DNA of 64,000 nucleotides from Rhizobiales bacterium GAS188 (GTDB lineage: Bacteria > Pseudomonadota > Alphaproteobacteria > Rhizobiales > Beijerinckiaceae). The position numbers and the translations under genes were made by a program. How positions within the stretch are numbered: the first letter of the stretch is position 1; every line of letters begins with the position of its first letter. Under the pieces are notes generated by a model. That model had not been told where the DNA came from and made no database searches. It saw only the letters and a list, made by a program, of their open reading frames with translations. This document shows, piece after piece, positions 9,275-17,198 of this stretch. Where the stretch lies: contig FNSS01000001.1 of the NCBI GenBank assembly GCA_900104855.1, forward strand, positions 1,612,001-1,676,000, in the 5' to 3' direction.

Positions 9275-9676
9275 TCATTCCGCGGACCTGAGGCGCAACC
9301 GGATGTCCCGGTGGGCTGCCGCGATAAGTTCACTCAAGGCAACGGCGTTCACGTGTTGCGCCCAGCGGAGCTTCACGTGCCGCATGCGTTTGCCGGTGCC
9401 TTCGAGGAGGCCGGCAGGGTCGTCGAGCATCGCCCCGTAGAAGAAGCCGACATTCACATGAACGCTGAAGGCGTTGACGTAGGCAAACGCCGCATCTCCC
9501 ACACACGCAGTGGGATGACCATCGTGCAGAAGCTCGCGAACGTCCGCTCCGCAGCCGCGCATCTGTTCAAACCATGGCTGGGCGAACCGTCGCAGCTCGT
9601 CATCGGGCTTGGAAAACCAAGCGTCGACGCTGGGGTCTCGCTGAACGGCACTCGGGAACCGCAGGAGTTGGCTCAT
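9275..9676 (-). CDS. DUF1801 domain protein
   Basis: A 133-residue small cytoplasmic protein matching the DUF1801 (YdhG-like) pattern. Recognisable stretches are WFSKPDDELRRFAQPWFEQMR, the conserved HDGHPTACVGDAAFAYVNAF, VNVGFFYGA, and the C-terminal GTGKRMRHVKL. Members of this family are small soluble proteins without an established biochemical role. It stands alone between the LysR gene at 8264 and a stretch of remnants. Confidence 0.8.
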   Translation of the reverse strand: MSQLLRFPSAVQRDPSVDAWFSKPDDELRRFAQPWFEQMRGCGADVRELLHDGHPTACVGDAAFAYVNAFSVHVNVGFFYGAMLDDPAGLLEGTGKRMRHVKLRWAQHVNAVALSELIAAAHRDIRLRLRSAE

Positions 9677-9848
9677 CGGAGCAGGTTGCCAGCTTGGCTC
9701 GTTATGTTGAAGTGACCCTCAAGCGTGATCTATCGACGCAGGGCCGAGGTCCATCGGCTGCAGTCCGTCCACCTCCCCACCATCTCGGTCGACGAGCTCC
9801 CGGGGTGCGGCGTCTGCTTTCGGGGAGGCCAATGGAGGCGCCTAGATG

Positions 9849-9883
9849 CGGGACAGAACCGGGTCAACCATCTCACCACGCGC
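9849..9883 (+). repeat. 35-base relic of the IS91-associated recombinase gene
   Basis: These 35 bases are identical to the reverse complement of 42713-42747, inside the tyrosine-recombinase gene of the IS91-type element at 40868-43454, where they encode GQNRVNHLTTR. Similarity stops abruptly on both sides. At this GC content a 35-base perfect match is not expected by chance, so this is a scar of a former insertion or recombination event. Confidence 0.75.
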
Positions 9884-9893
9884 GACCTGTGTC

Positions 9894-9959
9894 GCCTTCG
9901 GCCGAAAGGGCTTCCATGTGGTCATCGACTACCGCGCCAATGTCGAAGCGGCGTCGGCG
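9894..9959 (+). pseudogene. Possible short-chain dehydrogenase fragment
   Basis: Directly after the recombinase relic, one frame reads AFGRKGFHVVIDYRANVEAA. This resembles the beta-2/beta-3 region of NAD(P)-binding short-chain dehydrogenases (GxxVVxxYRxN). No start, Gly-rich loop or catalytic region is present. It runs into the 3' end of the acetyltransferase gene on the other strand. This is a weak call from about 20 residues. Confidence 0.3.
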
Positions 9960-10657
9960 CGTCCGAGCAACGCGAGATGCATTCGTCGCCGGAGGGTGAA
10001 ACCGAGCTTGCGGTAGAGGGCGACCGCCGCATGGTTCGAGCTGAAGACATGCAGGAACGGGACTTCGGTCCGCGCGGCGATCGATGAGGTGAGCGTTCCG
10101 ACGAGATCCACCGCGAAGCCGTGTCCGCGATATGCCGGCTCAACGCAGACAGCGCTGATCTCGGTGAAGCCGTTCAAGCGCATGCGCTCGCCGGCCATAG
10201 CGACCAACATGCCTCGCCGACGAATTCCGATGTAGTCGCCAAGCTCGATGGTCCGAGCGCCAAAGGGTCCGGGTTGGGTCACCCTCGCGAGCGCAAGCAT
10301 CTCGGGAACATCCGGGGTGCCGAGCGCCACGGTCGGAGCCCTTGGCTGCACCACGCAAGCGTTGGCATTCGTAAAGACCATCTGATCGACGGAGTCTCGC
10401 CGGACCACCGTGAACGCCGAAGGAGGCTCTACCTCCTCGGTCGTGAATAACGCGATCCGGTCATCGCCACCGACCAAAGCCAGCAGCGACTGGAACGAAG
10501 CCGGCTCCATATCGATCGTCGCGGCAAAGGGCGCGATGGGCGCGGGATAACGGCGGGCCCGCTCGTCGCCTTCGGCGAGACCTTTCTGGATGCTCGTGAG
10601 TGCCAGCCAGATCACGGCATCAAGCGGATGCGGATCCGGGAACCGCAAATCTGACAT
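9929..10657 (-). CDS. GNAT-family N-acetyltransferase
   Basis: A 242-residue protein whose C-terminal half is a GNAT (FR47-like) acyl-CoA-dependent acetyltransferase. Motif A reads AVCVEPAYRGHGFAVDLVG, with the R-G-H-G pyrophosphate-binding loop. It is followed by FLHVFSSNHAAVALYRKLGF, the usual motif B with N-A-A-x-x-L-Y-x-K-L-G-F. The N-terminal half (1-100) is less conserved. The substrate is unknown. It diverges from the TetR gene at 10776 across a region with two inverted repeats, so TetR control is likely. The last residues overlap a possible foreign fragment, so the native C-terminus may have been replaced. Confidence 0.85.
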   Translation of the reverse strand: MSDLRFPDPHPLDAVIWLALTSIQKGLAEGDERARRYPAPIAPFAATIDMEPASFQSLLALVGGDDRIALFTTEEVEPPSAFTVVRRDSVDQMVFTNANACVVQPRAPTVALGTPDVPEMLALARVTQPGPFGARTIELGDYIGIRRRGMLVAMAGERMRLNGFTEISAVCVEPAYRGHGFAVDLVGTLTSSIAARTEVPFLHVFSSNHAAVALYRKLGFTLRRRMHLALLGRADAASTLAR

Positions 10658-10687
10658 CTTCTTGACTCCCAGGGTCTTTAGCCCGAT

Positions 10688-10731
10688 TTAGATGTGACAT
10701 GACATCTAAGATAGATGTCGCTTATCATCTA
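10688..10731. promoter_or_regulatory. Two inverted repeats, likely TetR operators
   Basis: Bases 10688-10709 form the palindrome TTAGATGT-N6-ACATCTAA. Bases 10712-10731 form a second, weaker one, TAGATG-N8-CATCTA. Both repeat the AGATG/CATCT half-site. They sit in the 118-base gap between the divergent acetyltransferase and tetR-type genes, as expected for autoregulation and control of the neighbour. This is inference from position and symmetry. Confidence 0.65.
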
Positions 10732-10775
10732 ATTGTCAAGGCGGCCCTTGGGGGTCAGTCAGAAAGGAGCGGGCG

Positions 10776-11402
10776 TTGAGAAAGTCGAATCTGGAAGCCG
10801 CGCAGACCCGCGAAGCAATCGTGGCCGCCGCAGCGGATTTGATCCGGCGCACTGGGATCGCGGAGGCGAGTCTCGCGGACATGATGGCGGCCGCCGGTCT
10901 GACCCATGGCGGGTTCTATCGGCACTTTCGCAACAAGGAGCACCTGGTCTCCGAAGCTATGTCCGCCGCGGGAGAGAAGGCGATCGCGACCATCGGTCGG
11001 AACATGACAAAGGGCGGCCTCAATGCCGCTGTCGACGGCTACCTGTCCAAATCTCACCGCGATTCCCCAACGCCCATCTGCCCCTTTGCGGCCCTGGGGA
11101 GCGAGATGGCCCGATCCGGGAAGGATACGAAGGCCGCGGCGACGAAGGTCCTCGAGAAGCTCTTTGTCACGCTCGCCGCCGACGCACCGGATCGCGAGGA
11201 AGCGCGCGGCAACGCCATCGTCGCCCTCTCAACGATGATCGGCGCCATGACGTTGGCGCGTGTCGTGGCGGACAGCGATCTCTCGTCGGAGATCTTGGAT
11301 CGCGCGAAGGACCACCTTCATCGGTATTCTCGGTCGGGCCGCAAGCCAAGCCCCGTCGCCTCGAGCCGGAACGAGCAACGAAAGAAGTCTCAAGGAGGAT
11401 GA
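10776..11402 (+). CDS. TetR-family transcriptional regulator
   Basis: A 208-residue repressor starting at TTG 10776, with AAAGGAG at 10762-10768. The N-terminal helix-turn-helix (residues 10-55) reads TREAIVAAAADLIRRTGIAEASLADMMAAAGLTHGGFYRHFRNKEHL, which is characteristic of TetR. The C-terminal ligand domain contains CPFAALGSEMAR, common in a TetR subgroup next to small oxidoreductase or stress genes. The TGA overlaps an ATG at 11399, so it is co-transcribed with the following exported protein. Confidence 0.9.
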   Translation: MRKSNLEAAQTREAIVAAAADLIRRTGIAEASLADMMAAAGLTHGGFYRHFRNKEHLVSEAMSAAGEKAIATIGRNMTKGGLNAAVDGYLSKSHRDSPTPICPFAALGSEMARSGKDTKAAATKVLEKLFVTLAADAPDREEARGNAIVALSTMIGAMTLARVVADSDLSSEILDRAKDHLHRYSRSGRKPSPVASSRNEQRKKSQGG

Positions 11403-11404
11403 AC

Positions 11405-11809
11405 ATGAAGTTGAACCTAGCCGTCGCCATCGCGACGACGCTCGCGAGCCTAGCTCTCCCCGGAGCGAGCCTGGCCCAGCCAGCGACTCCGCCGACACCA
11501 ACGATTCGCATCCTTGCGATCGGAACCGTGAACCCGGGGGTCGATCCTGCGGTTGTGCGATCCATCCTGCCGACCGAAGTCCGCGAAACGGTGAAGCTCT
11601 ACCTGGATGGCAAGATCGACCAATGGTACTCGCAACAGGGCCGAAGCGGCGTCGTGTTCATCCTGAACGTGACCGATCCGGCTGCCGCCCATGACATGCT
11701 CGAGAAGCTGCCGCTCGGCCAGGCGCACCTGATGAGCTTCGAACTCATCCCGCTCGCCCCCCTTGATCCGCTCCGGCAACTGCAGGGGATGACCGCTGCG
11801 CCACCGTGA
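11405..11809 (+). CDS. Exported muconolactone isomerase-like / YciI-like small protein
   Basis: A 134-residue protein with a signal peptide (MKLNLAVAIATTLASLALPGASLAQ). The mature part is a single ferredoxin-like domain. RILAIGTVNPGVDP starts the fold and GVVFILNVTDPAAAHDMLEKLPLGQAHLMSFELIPLAPL ends it, resembling the muconolactone isomerase superfamily. The ATG at 11405 has AGGAGG 6 bases upstream. An ATG two codons earlier lies directly against that site and overlaps the tetR stop. Its enzymatic role is not established. Confidence 0.65.
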   Translation: MKLNLAVAIATTLASLALPGASLAQPATPPTPTIRILAIGTVNPGVDPAVVRSILPTEVRETVKLYLDGKIDQWYSQQGRSGVVFILNVTDPAAAHDMLEKLPLGQAHLMSFELIPLAPLDPLRQLQGMTAAPP

Positions 11810-12010
11810 GCTCTGGGCCTAGGGCATTTTGCGCCAGTGACCGCACGTGACGCAGCCTGATCGCTCTTCCATATCCCGCCCACCGCGCTGGAAACATAGG
11901 CGAGGACGCGCTCTCCGAGAACGATCTCGGCCGCGATGACACTCACGCCTTCGCGCTGTCTGCCGCGGTCCGTCGAGGCACTCGCAAGATTCCAAATAGG
12001 AGATATCGAC

Positions 12011-12790
12011 ATGATTGATCGACGCACTCTCTCGACCATGCTCGTGGCCGGCGCCGCGGCATCGCTGATCTCCACCAAACGCACCGCCGCCGCCAGCACC
12101 GCTCCGGTCAAGGCGCTCAACGTCGTGCTCGTGCACGGCCTGTTTGCCGACGGATCATGCTGGTCGGAGGTGATCGCGCGATTGCAGGCCGCGGGGCTCA
12201 ATGCCACGGCCGTTCAAAACCCGTTGACGACACTGCCTGAGGCGGTCTTTTCGGCCGAGCGCGTGCTGGCGCGACAGGATGGCCCGACCGTCCTGGTCGG
12301 TCACTCCTTCTCCGGAATGATCGTCACAGAGGCCGGCGTGCATCCGAACGTCTCGGCGCTTGTCTATGTTGCCGCGCGGGCGCCGGACGCGGGCGAGGAT
12401 TACACCGCCTTGGCCAAGACCTATCCGACACCGCCGGCCACAGCCGGCATCGTCTTTGACGGTGATGAAGGACGTCTCAGCGAGGAGGCCTTCCTGCGGG
12501 ATTTCGCGGGCGATTTGCCCGCGGCAAAGGCAAAGGTGCTCTATGCGCTCCAAGAGCCGTTCCAGAAGGCTCTGCTCATCGGCAAGACCACGCAGGCCGC
12601 GTGGCGATCGAAACCGAGCTTCTATGCGGTTTCGACCGAGGACCGCACGATTAATCCCGACCTCGAGCGGTTCATGGCGAAGCGAATGGGCGCCAAGACC
12701 ATCGAGGTAAAGGCCAGCCATCTGTCGATGATCTCCCATCCGAAGGTCATCACGCGGCTGATACTCGAAGCTGCCGGACACGAAGCCTGA
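12011..12790 (+). CDS. Tat-exported alpha/beta hydrolase
   Basis: A 259-residue alpha/beta-fold hydrolase with a Tat-like leader (DRRTLSTMLVAGAAASLIS). The oxyanion region is VHGLFADGSCW (41-51), the nucleophile elbow GHSFSG has Ser99, and the C-terminal histidine is in KASHLSMISHP. The AGGAGA before ATG 12011 decides the start over an upstream in-frame codon at 11936. The same subfamily occurs twice more in this window (14744 and 35103), all with VHG.xxDGSxW, GHSxxG and AWRxKPSxxxxxTEDR-type blocks. Esterase or acyl-hydrolase activity is likely; the substrate is unknown. Confidence 0.85.
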   Translation: MIDRRTLSTMLVAGAAASLISTKRTAAASTAPVKALNVVLVHGLFADGSCWSEVIARLQAAGLNATAVQNPLTTLPEAVFSAERVLARQDGPTVLVGHSFSGMIVTEAGVHPNVSALVYVAARAPDAGEDYTALAKTYPTPPATAGIVFDGDEGRLSEEAFLRDFAGDLPAAKAKVLYALQEPFQKALLIGKTTQAAWRSKPSFYAVSTEDRTINPDLERFMAKRMGAKTIEVKASHLSMISHPKVITRLILEAAGHEA

Positions 12791-12799
12791 CGCACAAGC

Positions 12800-12828
12800 C
12801 CGGGGCGGCCAATCAATGGCGGCCCCGG
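12800..12828 (+). terminator. Terminator-like hairpin after the hydrolase gene
   Basis: CCGGGGC at 12800-12806 pairs with GCCCCGG at 12822-12828, with additional partial pairing inside (GGCC/GGC). It starts 10 bases after the hydrolase stop. No T-tract follows, so Rho-independent termination is uncertain. Confidence 0.4.
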
Positions 12829-12896
12829 AGGCGGCGCATGCGTCGCAAATCGAATTCACCATTTCTCGCGTAGCTGCTGCAGGCGCACGCGGCGCG

Positions 12897-13302
12897 GGCG
12901 CGGGCGCGGATGCAGATGGTGTTCCAGGACACGGCGACCTCGCTCGATCCGCGCATGACGATCGGCGACGCGATCGGCGAGCCGCTGCTGGTGCGCGGGA
13001 TCGCACGCGGACGGGCGCTGCGGGAGCGTGTCGCGTCGCTGCTCATGGAGGTGGGGCTGCGGCCGGAGCATGCCGGGCGCTACCCGCACCAGTTCAGCGG
13101 CGGCCAGCGGCAGCGTATCGTCATTGCCCGCGCTCTCGCGCTGCGGCCGGCGCTGCTCGTATGCGACGAGCCGGTCAGCGCCCTGGACGTGAGCGTGCGG
13201 GCGCAGATCCTGAACCTGCTCGTCGACCTGCAACGCACGCTGGGGATCGCGAACCTGTTCGTCTCCCACGACCTCTCGGTGGTGCGGCATGTCTGCGACC
13301 GG
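12897..13302 (+). pseudogene. 406-bp duplicated fragment of the DppF-type ATPase gene
   Basis: This stretch matches 6523-6928 over 406 bases with about four differences by eye, all substitutions. It covers the codons from just before the Q-loop to just after the H-loop, including signature FSGGQRQR and Walker B. Walker A and the C-terminal extension are absent, so it cannot hydrolyse ATP. Both junctions are sharp, with no IS end or target duplication visible. In the 13303-13470 remainder, one minus-strand frame ([15 protein letters not shown]) faintly resembles a flavin reductase; otherwise I see nothing there. Confidence 0.9.
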
Positions 13303-13470
13303 CCGACAGGCGTTGCGAGATGCTGGCCGGGCAAAATGCGCGGCCAGTCGCTGATGCGGGCCGCGATGACCCGCTCCCGGATTCGTCTGGTATCGAGCCT
13401 CACGCGTAATCAAGCGCGCCTTCCGCCGCGCGAGCGTCGTGGGGCGTTGGCGGCGCCGGTCGATCCGGCT

Positions 13471-14433
13471 TTACAGGCTGCGGCGGATTTCGCGCACGCC
13501 GCGGCCAAGCTTCCGGCGCAGCAGCACGCGCAGCGTCACACCTTCGGCATAGCCGACTTCGGCGGCGATCTGATCGACGCTGGCTTGGCTGGTCTCGAGC
13601 AGGTGCACGGCGCGCTCGATCCGCAGATCCTGGAAGTATTCGAGCGGCGACTTGCCCAGCACGCTCTGCATCCGGCGCGCCAGCGTGCGCTTGCTGGTGG
13701 CGAGCTCCGCCGCAGCCTGATCGAGCGAGAAGCCCTCGGCCAGACGTTGCCGCGCCCAGCGCTCGAACTTGTGCGCCAGCGGATCGGTGTGGACCAGGTG
13801 GCCGGGGATCGTATAGGCCGCCTGCGAGGTGCGCGCGTCGGCCACCAGATACTTTGCCGTGACGCTGGCCAGTTCGGGACTGGCGCGCCGGATCAGGGTC
13901 AGTGCCAGGTCCAGATGGCTGAGCGCCGCGCCGGCGGTGACCACCGCGTTGGATTGCACGATGAGTCGCGTCTCGACCAGCCGCACCCGCGGATAGCGCT
14001 GCCGGAACAGTGGTGCCAGCCACCAAGTGGTGGTGGCCTCTTCGCCGTCGAGCAGGGCCGCTTCCGCCAGCACGAAAGTTCCAACGCAGGCGGCCGCGGT
14101 CAGCGCGCCGCGCCCCGACCATTTGCGCAGCACCGCGCCGGCTTCGCGCACCTCGCCGCTGGCCAGCGCCTGCACCAGCGGCTCCGGCTTCAAGTGGTTG
14201 ATGGCAGGCATCACCACCACATCCGGCGTCTGCGCGCGCGCTGCCGAAGTCACCGGCACGCTCAGGCCCTGCATGGTGGTGACGGTCTTTCGCAGACCCA
14301 CCACCTTCGTCCGGAAGCGCAGCGAGGACATGCCGGTCATTTCGGCCAGCGCGTTGGCGGTGCCGAAGGCGTCGAGCACCGCGGCCAGGCCGGTGTCAAA
14401 AACGCCGTTGAGGGCAAGGATATGAATATGCAT
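13471..14433 (-). CDS. GlxA-family regulator (DJ-1/PfpI domain plus AraC DNA-binding domain)
   Basis: A 320-residue GlxA-type regulator. Residues 1-165 are a class I amidotransferase-like DJ-1/PfpI domain, with [17 protein letters not shown] around the nucleophile elbow; the cysteine is present. Residues 215-320 are an AraC double helix-turn-helix: [46 protein letters not shown], then [26 protein letters not shown]. It diverges from the hydrolase gene at 14744. A 27-base imperfect direct repeat in the intergenic region is the probable binding site. Confidence 0.9.
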   Translation of the reverse strand: MHIHILALNGVFDTGLAAVLDAFGTANALAEMTGMSSLRFRTKVVGLRKTVTTMQGLSVPVTSAARAQTPDVVVMPAINHLKPEPLVQALASGEVREAGAVLRKWSGRGALTAAACVGTFVLAEAALLDGEEATTTWWLAPLFRQRYPRVRLVETRLIVQSNAVVTAGAALSHLDLALTLIRRASPELASVTAKYLVADARTSQAAYTIPGHLVHTDPLAHKFERWARQRLAEGFSLDQAAAELATSKRTLARRMQSVLGKSPLEYFQDLRIERAVHLLETSQASVDQIAAEVGYAEGVTLRVLLRRKLGRGVREIRRSL

Positions 14434-14444
14434 GGCAATTACGA

Positions 14445-14585
14445 TATCAAAATTGACAATTTTGCCAATACGGCAACCACAGCTTCGACTCTACTTTGCG
14501 CATCCTGATTCCTAAACTCGGGGCCAGCCGCGAGCAAGAGGGCGCATGGCCGTATCGGTATCAAAGTTGGCGATCCTGCCAATAC
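14445..14585. promoter_or_regulatory. 27-base direct repeats between the GlxA regulator and hydrolase genes
   Basis: Bases 14445-14471 and 14559-14585 share TATCAAA-R-TTG-R-C-R-AT, then two bases, then TGCCAATAC: 22 of 27 positions, same orientation, 114 bases apart. The first copy also contains a 17-base palindrome at 14448-14464 (CAAAATT-GAC-AATTTTG). Paired, similarly oriented sites of this size suit an AraC-type DNA-binding domain. The stretch 14434-14743 otherwise holds no gene I can support. Confidence 0.65.
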
Positions 14586-14743
14586 ATCCGGAACGGCTCC
14601 CCTTGTAAGGTTCCGCCCACTCAGTGAGCCGGGACGCAGATTCTACCTGCATCAACCCTGGTTATCCATCACCGGTCGATAATCGCTCGTTACCGGGATA
14701 GTTATGCGAAACAACTGGCAAAATGAAACACCTGGAGACTCAA

Positions 14744-15508
14744 ATGTCCATACTGCGAAAGACTTCGGCAATTGCCCTCATGATTGCCATGGGTGGCACG
14801 ATGGCTCACGCCGAGACGAAGCCGGCTGCGAAAGATATTGTCATTGTCCATGGCGCACTGGTGGATGCCTCAGGCTGGCGCGCCGTCTACGACATCCTGT
14901 CCAAGGATGGCTTCCATGTGACGATCGTCCAAGAGCCGCTCACCGGCCTTGCCGAGGACATCGAGGCCACCAAGCGTGCCATCGATCAGCAGACGGGCCC
15001 TGTTGTGCTCGTCGGCCACAGCTATAGCGGCTCCGTGATCACGGATGCGGGTGCAGACCCGAAGGTCAGCGCGCTCGTCTATGTGGCCGCACTCCAACCC
15101 GATGCGGGGGAGACCAGTGGCCAGCTTCTGTCGAAGTTCGCTGCGCCAAACGATGCCATGCGGGCGGCCACCAATCGGGCCACTCCGGACAAGTATTTCT
15201 TCATCCCGCCAGCGAAATTCCGTGCAACCTATGCGGCCGATGTCCCGGCACCGGACGCTCAATTCCTGGCGGACTCGCAGCAGCAGCTCGCCGAGAAAGC
15301 TCTGGGTGCGCCTGTCTCCGCGGCTGCATGGCGCACCAAGCCCAGCTACGCCATCCTGACCACCCAGGATCACGTAGTGAGCCCTGAGCTTCAGCGCTGG
15401 ATGTATCAGCGTTCGGGCGCCAAGGTCACCGAAGTGAGCGCAAGCCACGCTGTCTTTGTCTCTCAGCCGGACGCGGTCGCTCGAGTGATCGAGGCTGCCG
15501 CAAAGTAA
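14744..15508 (+). CDS. Secreted alpha/beta hydrolase
   Basis: A 254-residue alpha/beta hydrolase with a Sec signal peptide (MSILRKTSAIALMIAMGGTMAHA). ATG 14744 is preferred to one 21 bases upstream because CTGGAG lies about 9 bases before it and the signal peptide starts there. The oxyanion block is VHGALVDASGW, the nucleophile GHSYSG (Ser93), the acid loop TTQDHVV, and the histidine ASHAVFVSQP. It is a paralogue of the proteins at 12011 and 35103. It lies divergent from the GlxA-type regulator, behind the direct repeats that probably control it. Confidence 0.88.
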   Translation: MSILRKTSAIALMIAMGGTMAHAETKPAAKDIVIVHGALVDASGWRAVYDILSKDGFHVTIVQEPLTGLAEDIEATKRAIDQQTGPVVLVGHSYSGSVITDAGADPKVSALVYVAALQPDAGETSGQLLSKFAAPNDAMRAATNRATPDKYFFIPPAKFRATYAADVPAPDAQFLADSQQQLAEKALGAPVSAAAWRTKPSYAILTTQDHVVSPELQRWMYQRSGAKVTEVSASHAVFVSQPDAVARVIEAAAK

Positions 15509-15857
15509 ACGATAAACCGGTAATCATTCCGCTGATCACCTCATTCGGCTAAGAGCGCGCATACTTTGCTGTCCACCGACACGCAAAGTATGTGCGGCTA
15601 GCGGACAGCGCGCCCGAACCGCCGGAGTATGATATGGCCGCCATCCTCACCCCCGATCTCGTGATGGTGCTGGTCTCGGGTGTCTGGAACAATCTGGGCT
15701 CGATGATCACCGGCTGGTACGATTTCGGCAATCCGAGGACGACCGATGTCCAGTGATCGCTTGCATCGTCGCAAGCGTGCATCGACGATCGGCGCCGGCA
15801 CTAAGAGCGTGCGATCGCGGCGAGCTGGACGGCCGCTAGGCGGAATTTTTGTCGACG
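15509..15857. other. Intergenic region with a long inverted repeat and one tiny open frame
   Basis: About 350 bases between the hydrolase and the converging glyoxalase-like gene. It contains the inverted repeat listed at 15557-15595. A 40-codon open frame lies at 15634-15756 (starts MAAILTPDLVMVLVSG, ends TTDVQ) with CCGGAG about 8 bases before its ATG. I cannot assign that frame to a family and do not call it a gene. Confidence 0.4.
15557..15595. repeat. 13-base inverted repeat downstream of the hydrolase gene
   Basis: GCGCATACTTTGC (15557-15569) and GCAAAGTATGTGC (15583-15595) are reverse complements except for one base, with a 13-base loop. It lies about 50 bases after the hydrolase stop. 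The low-GC arms and missing T-tract make it a poor intrinsic terminator; an operator or mRNA structure is as likely. Confidence 0.55.
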
Positions 15858-16289
15858 CTAGCGTGGCCGCTCGACGCGCGGGTCGAAGGCGAATTCGATC
15901 CGTATACCGCTTGGCTCGCGCACGATGAAATGGATCTTCGGCCCCTTGCCCGAGAGCTCCGGGGCGAATTCCACAACAACGCCAGGCCAGCTGGCAACGC
16001 GTTCATACAAGGCATCCAATCCCCCTCGATCGGCGACAGCGAGGGCGAGGTGATGAAGGCCGACATTGGTGCGCCGGTCGAACGCGACTGCTTGGTCGGG
16101 CGCCTCGACCCGCCATAAGGTGACAATCTGTTGGCCGTCCGAGACGAATGCCGCGGGATATTCCGGCCGCTCGCCAACGACGCGCCACCCCAGGCAATCG
16201 CAGAAGAAGCCGCGGCTGCTCTCGAGATCTCGGACGCTCAAGCCGACGTGATCGATGCCGCATGTGGCGGGTGTGGCGTGCTCTGCCAT
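15858..16289 (-). CDS. Glyoxalase/bleomycin-resistance (VOC) family protein
   Basis: A 143-residue vicinal-oxygen-chelate protein. ATG 16289 has AGGAG about 7 bases upstream, so the longer frame to 16361 is not used. The fold starts at GIDHVGLSVRDLESSRGFFCDCLGW, with the first metal histidine in IDHVG. The second half has VGLHHLALAVADRGGLDALYERV, and the end is the glutamate-bearing PSGIRIEFAFD. These are the usual metal ligands (His, His, Glu). The substrate cannot be told; glyoxalase, dioxygenase and resistance proteins share the fold. Confidence 0.85.
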   Translation of the reverse strand: MAEHATPATCGIDHVGLSVRDLESSRGFFCDCLGWRVVGERPEYPAAFVSDGQQIVTLWRVEAPDQAVAFDRRTNVGLHHLALAVADRGGLDALYERVASWPGVVVEFAPELSGKGPKIHFIVREPSGIRIEFAFDPRVERPR

Positions 16290-16377
16290 GGCATTCTCCT
16301 TTGGTCGCGATAGGTCACCGCCAGCGTGTGTCGGCTCGCGACTCTGCAACAAGGGAATCATGCGCGCATCCTGAGTC

Positions 16378-16704
16378 TCACTTCACGGCAGAAAACGCGG
16401 CTGGCGCCAGCAACTGGCTGCTGATGTTCTCGACGAGCTGGCCATCCTTCTCCGTCTTGGCGACCACCGCGACCCATTCGGGATCGGCGAGAAAAGCGCC
16501 CCAGCGCTTCTCGCGCTCGGCCATGCTGTTCCAGGCGAGCATGTAGGTGATCTCCTCGCTGCTCTTGCCGATCAGCGTGGTCCAAAACCCGGCCTGGCGG
16601 ATACCGTGCTTCTCCCAGATCCGCAGCGTCTCGTTCTCGAACCGCGACAGCAGCGCCGGCTTGCGCCCCGGCACGCAGCGGTAGATCCGCAATTCGTAGA
16701 TCAT
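16378..16704 (-). CDS. NIPSNAP-family protein
   Basis: A 108-residue protein of the NIPSNAP family (ferredoxin-like alpha/beta barrel). It begins MIYELRIYRCVPGRKPALLSRFE, continues with FWTTLIGKSSEEITYMLAWNSMAEREKRWGAF, and has the terminal DPEWVAVVAKTEKDG pattern. Bacterial members are small soluble proteins without a defined reaction, often near oxidoreductases. It lies between the glyoxalase-like and Ohr genes in the same direction. Confidence 0.85.
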   Translation of the reverse strand: MIYELRIYRCVPGRKPALLSRFENETLRIWEKHGIRQAGFWTTLIGKSSEEITYMLAWNSMAEREKRWGAFLADPEWVAVVAKTEKDGQLVENISSQLLAPAAFSAVK

Positions 16705-16770
16705 GACCCTTCACCTCCAGCCGTGTGGACGGATATCAGCCGATTACTGTCTGCTCTCATCGGAGCGGCC

Positions 16771-17187
16771 TCAGACCAGCGTCGTTTCGACGGCGATGTT
16801 CCCGTGCGTTGCTCGCGAATAGGGACACACCTGGTGGGCCGCCTCGACAAGGCGCTGCGCCGTGGCGCGCTCCATCCCCGGCAGGCTCACATAGAGGCGA
16901 GCCGCCAGGCTGAAGGCGCCCCCTTCGGGACCGAGATCGATCTCGGCATCGACCGTGTGATCGGCCGGCAGCGTGATCTTCATGTTGCGCGCGGCGAACT
17001 CCATCGCCGACTCGAAGCACGCGGACCAGCCGGCCGCGAAGAGCTGCTCCGGGTTGGTGCCGGTGCCCGGGCTGCCGGGCCGCGACAGCTTGACCTCGAG
17101 GCGGCCGTCTGAGCTGCGCGACATGCCGGTGCGCCCGCCTGTGGTGTGGGCCTTCGCGGTGTACAGCACTTTCTCGAGTCGGTTCAT
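16771..17187 (-). CDS. ohr: Organic hydroperoxide resistance protein (Ohr/OsmC family)
   Basis: A 138-residue Ohr peroxidase that reduces organic hydroperoxides using a cysteine pair. Cys57 in GWSACFESAM and Cys121 in AAHQVCPYSRATHGN are the two conserved catalytic cysteines. The family start LYTAKAHTTGGRTG is also present. ATG 17187 is preceded by GGAGG. The upstream gene (DUF4331) ends 11 bases before it, so they are likely co-transcribed. The usual MarR-type regulator OhrR is not next to it. Confidence 0.93.
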   Translation of the reverse strand: MNRLEKVLYTAKAHTTGGRTGMSRSSDGRLEVKLSRPGSPGTGTNPEQLFAAGWSACFESAMEFAARNMKITLPADHTVDAEIDLGPEGGAFSLAARLYVSLPGMERATAQRLVEAAHQVCPYSRATHGNIAVETTLV

Positions 17188-17198
17188 AAAATCCTCCT

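Noticed and set aside
15634-15756. A 40-codon open frame with a plausible ribosome site
   Set aside because: Too short, no recognised family and no conservation evidence available here. Recorded only in the intergenic entry.
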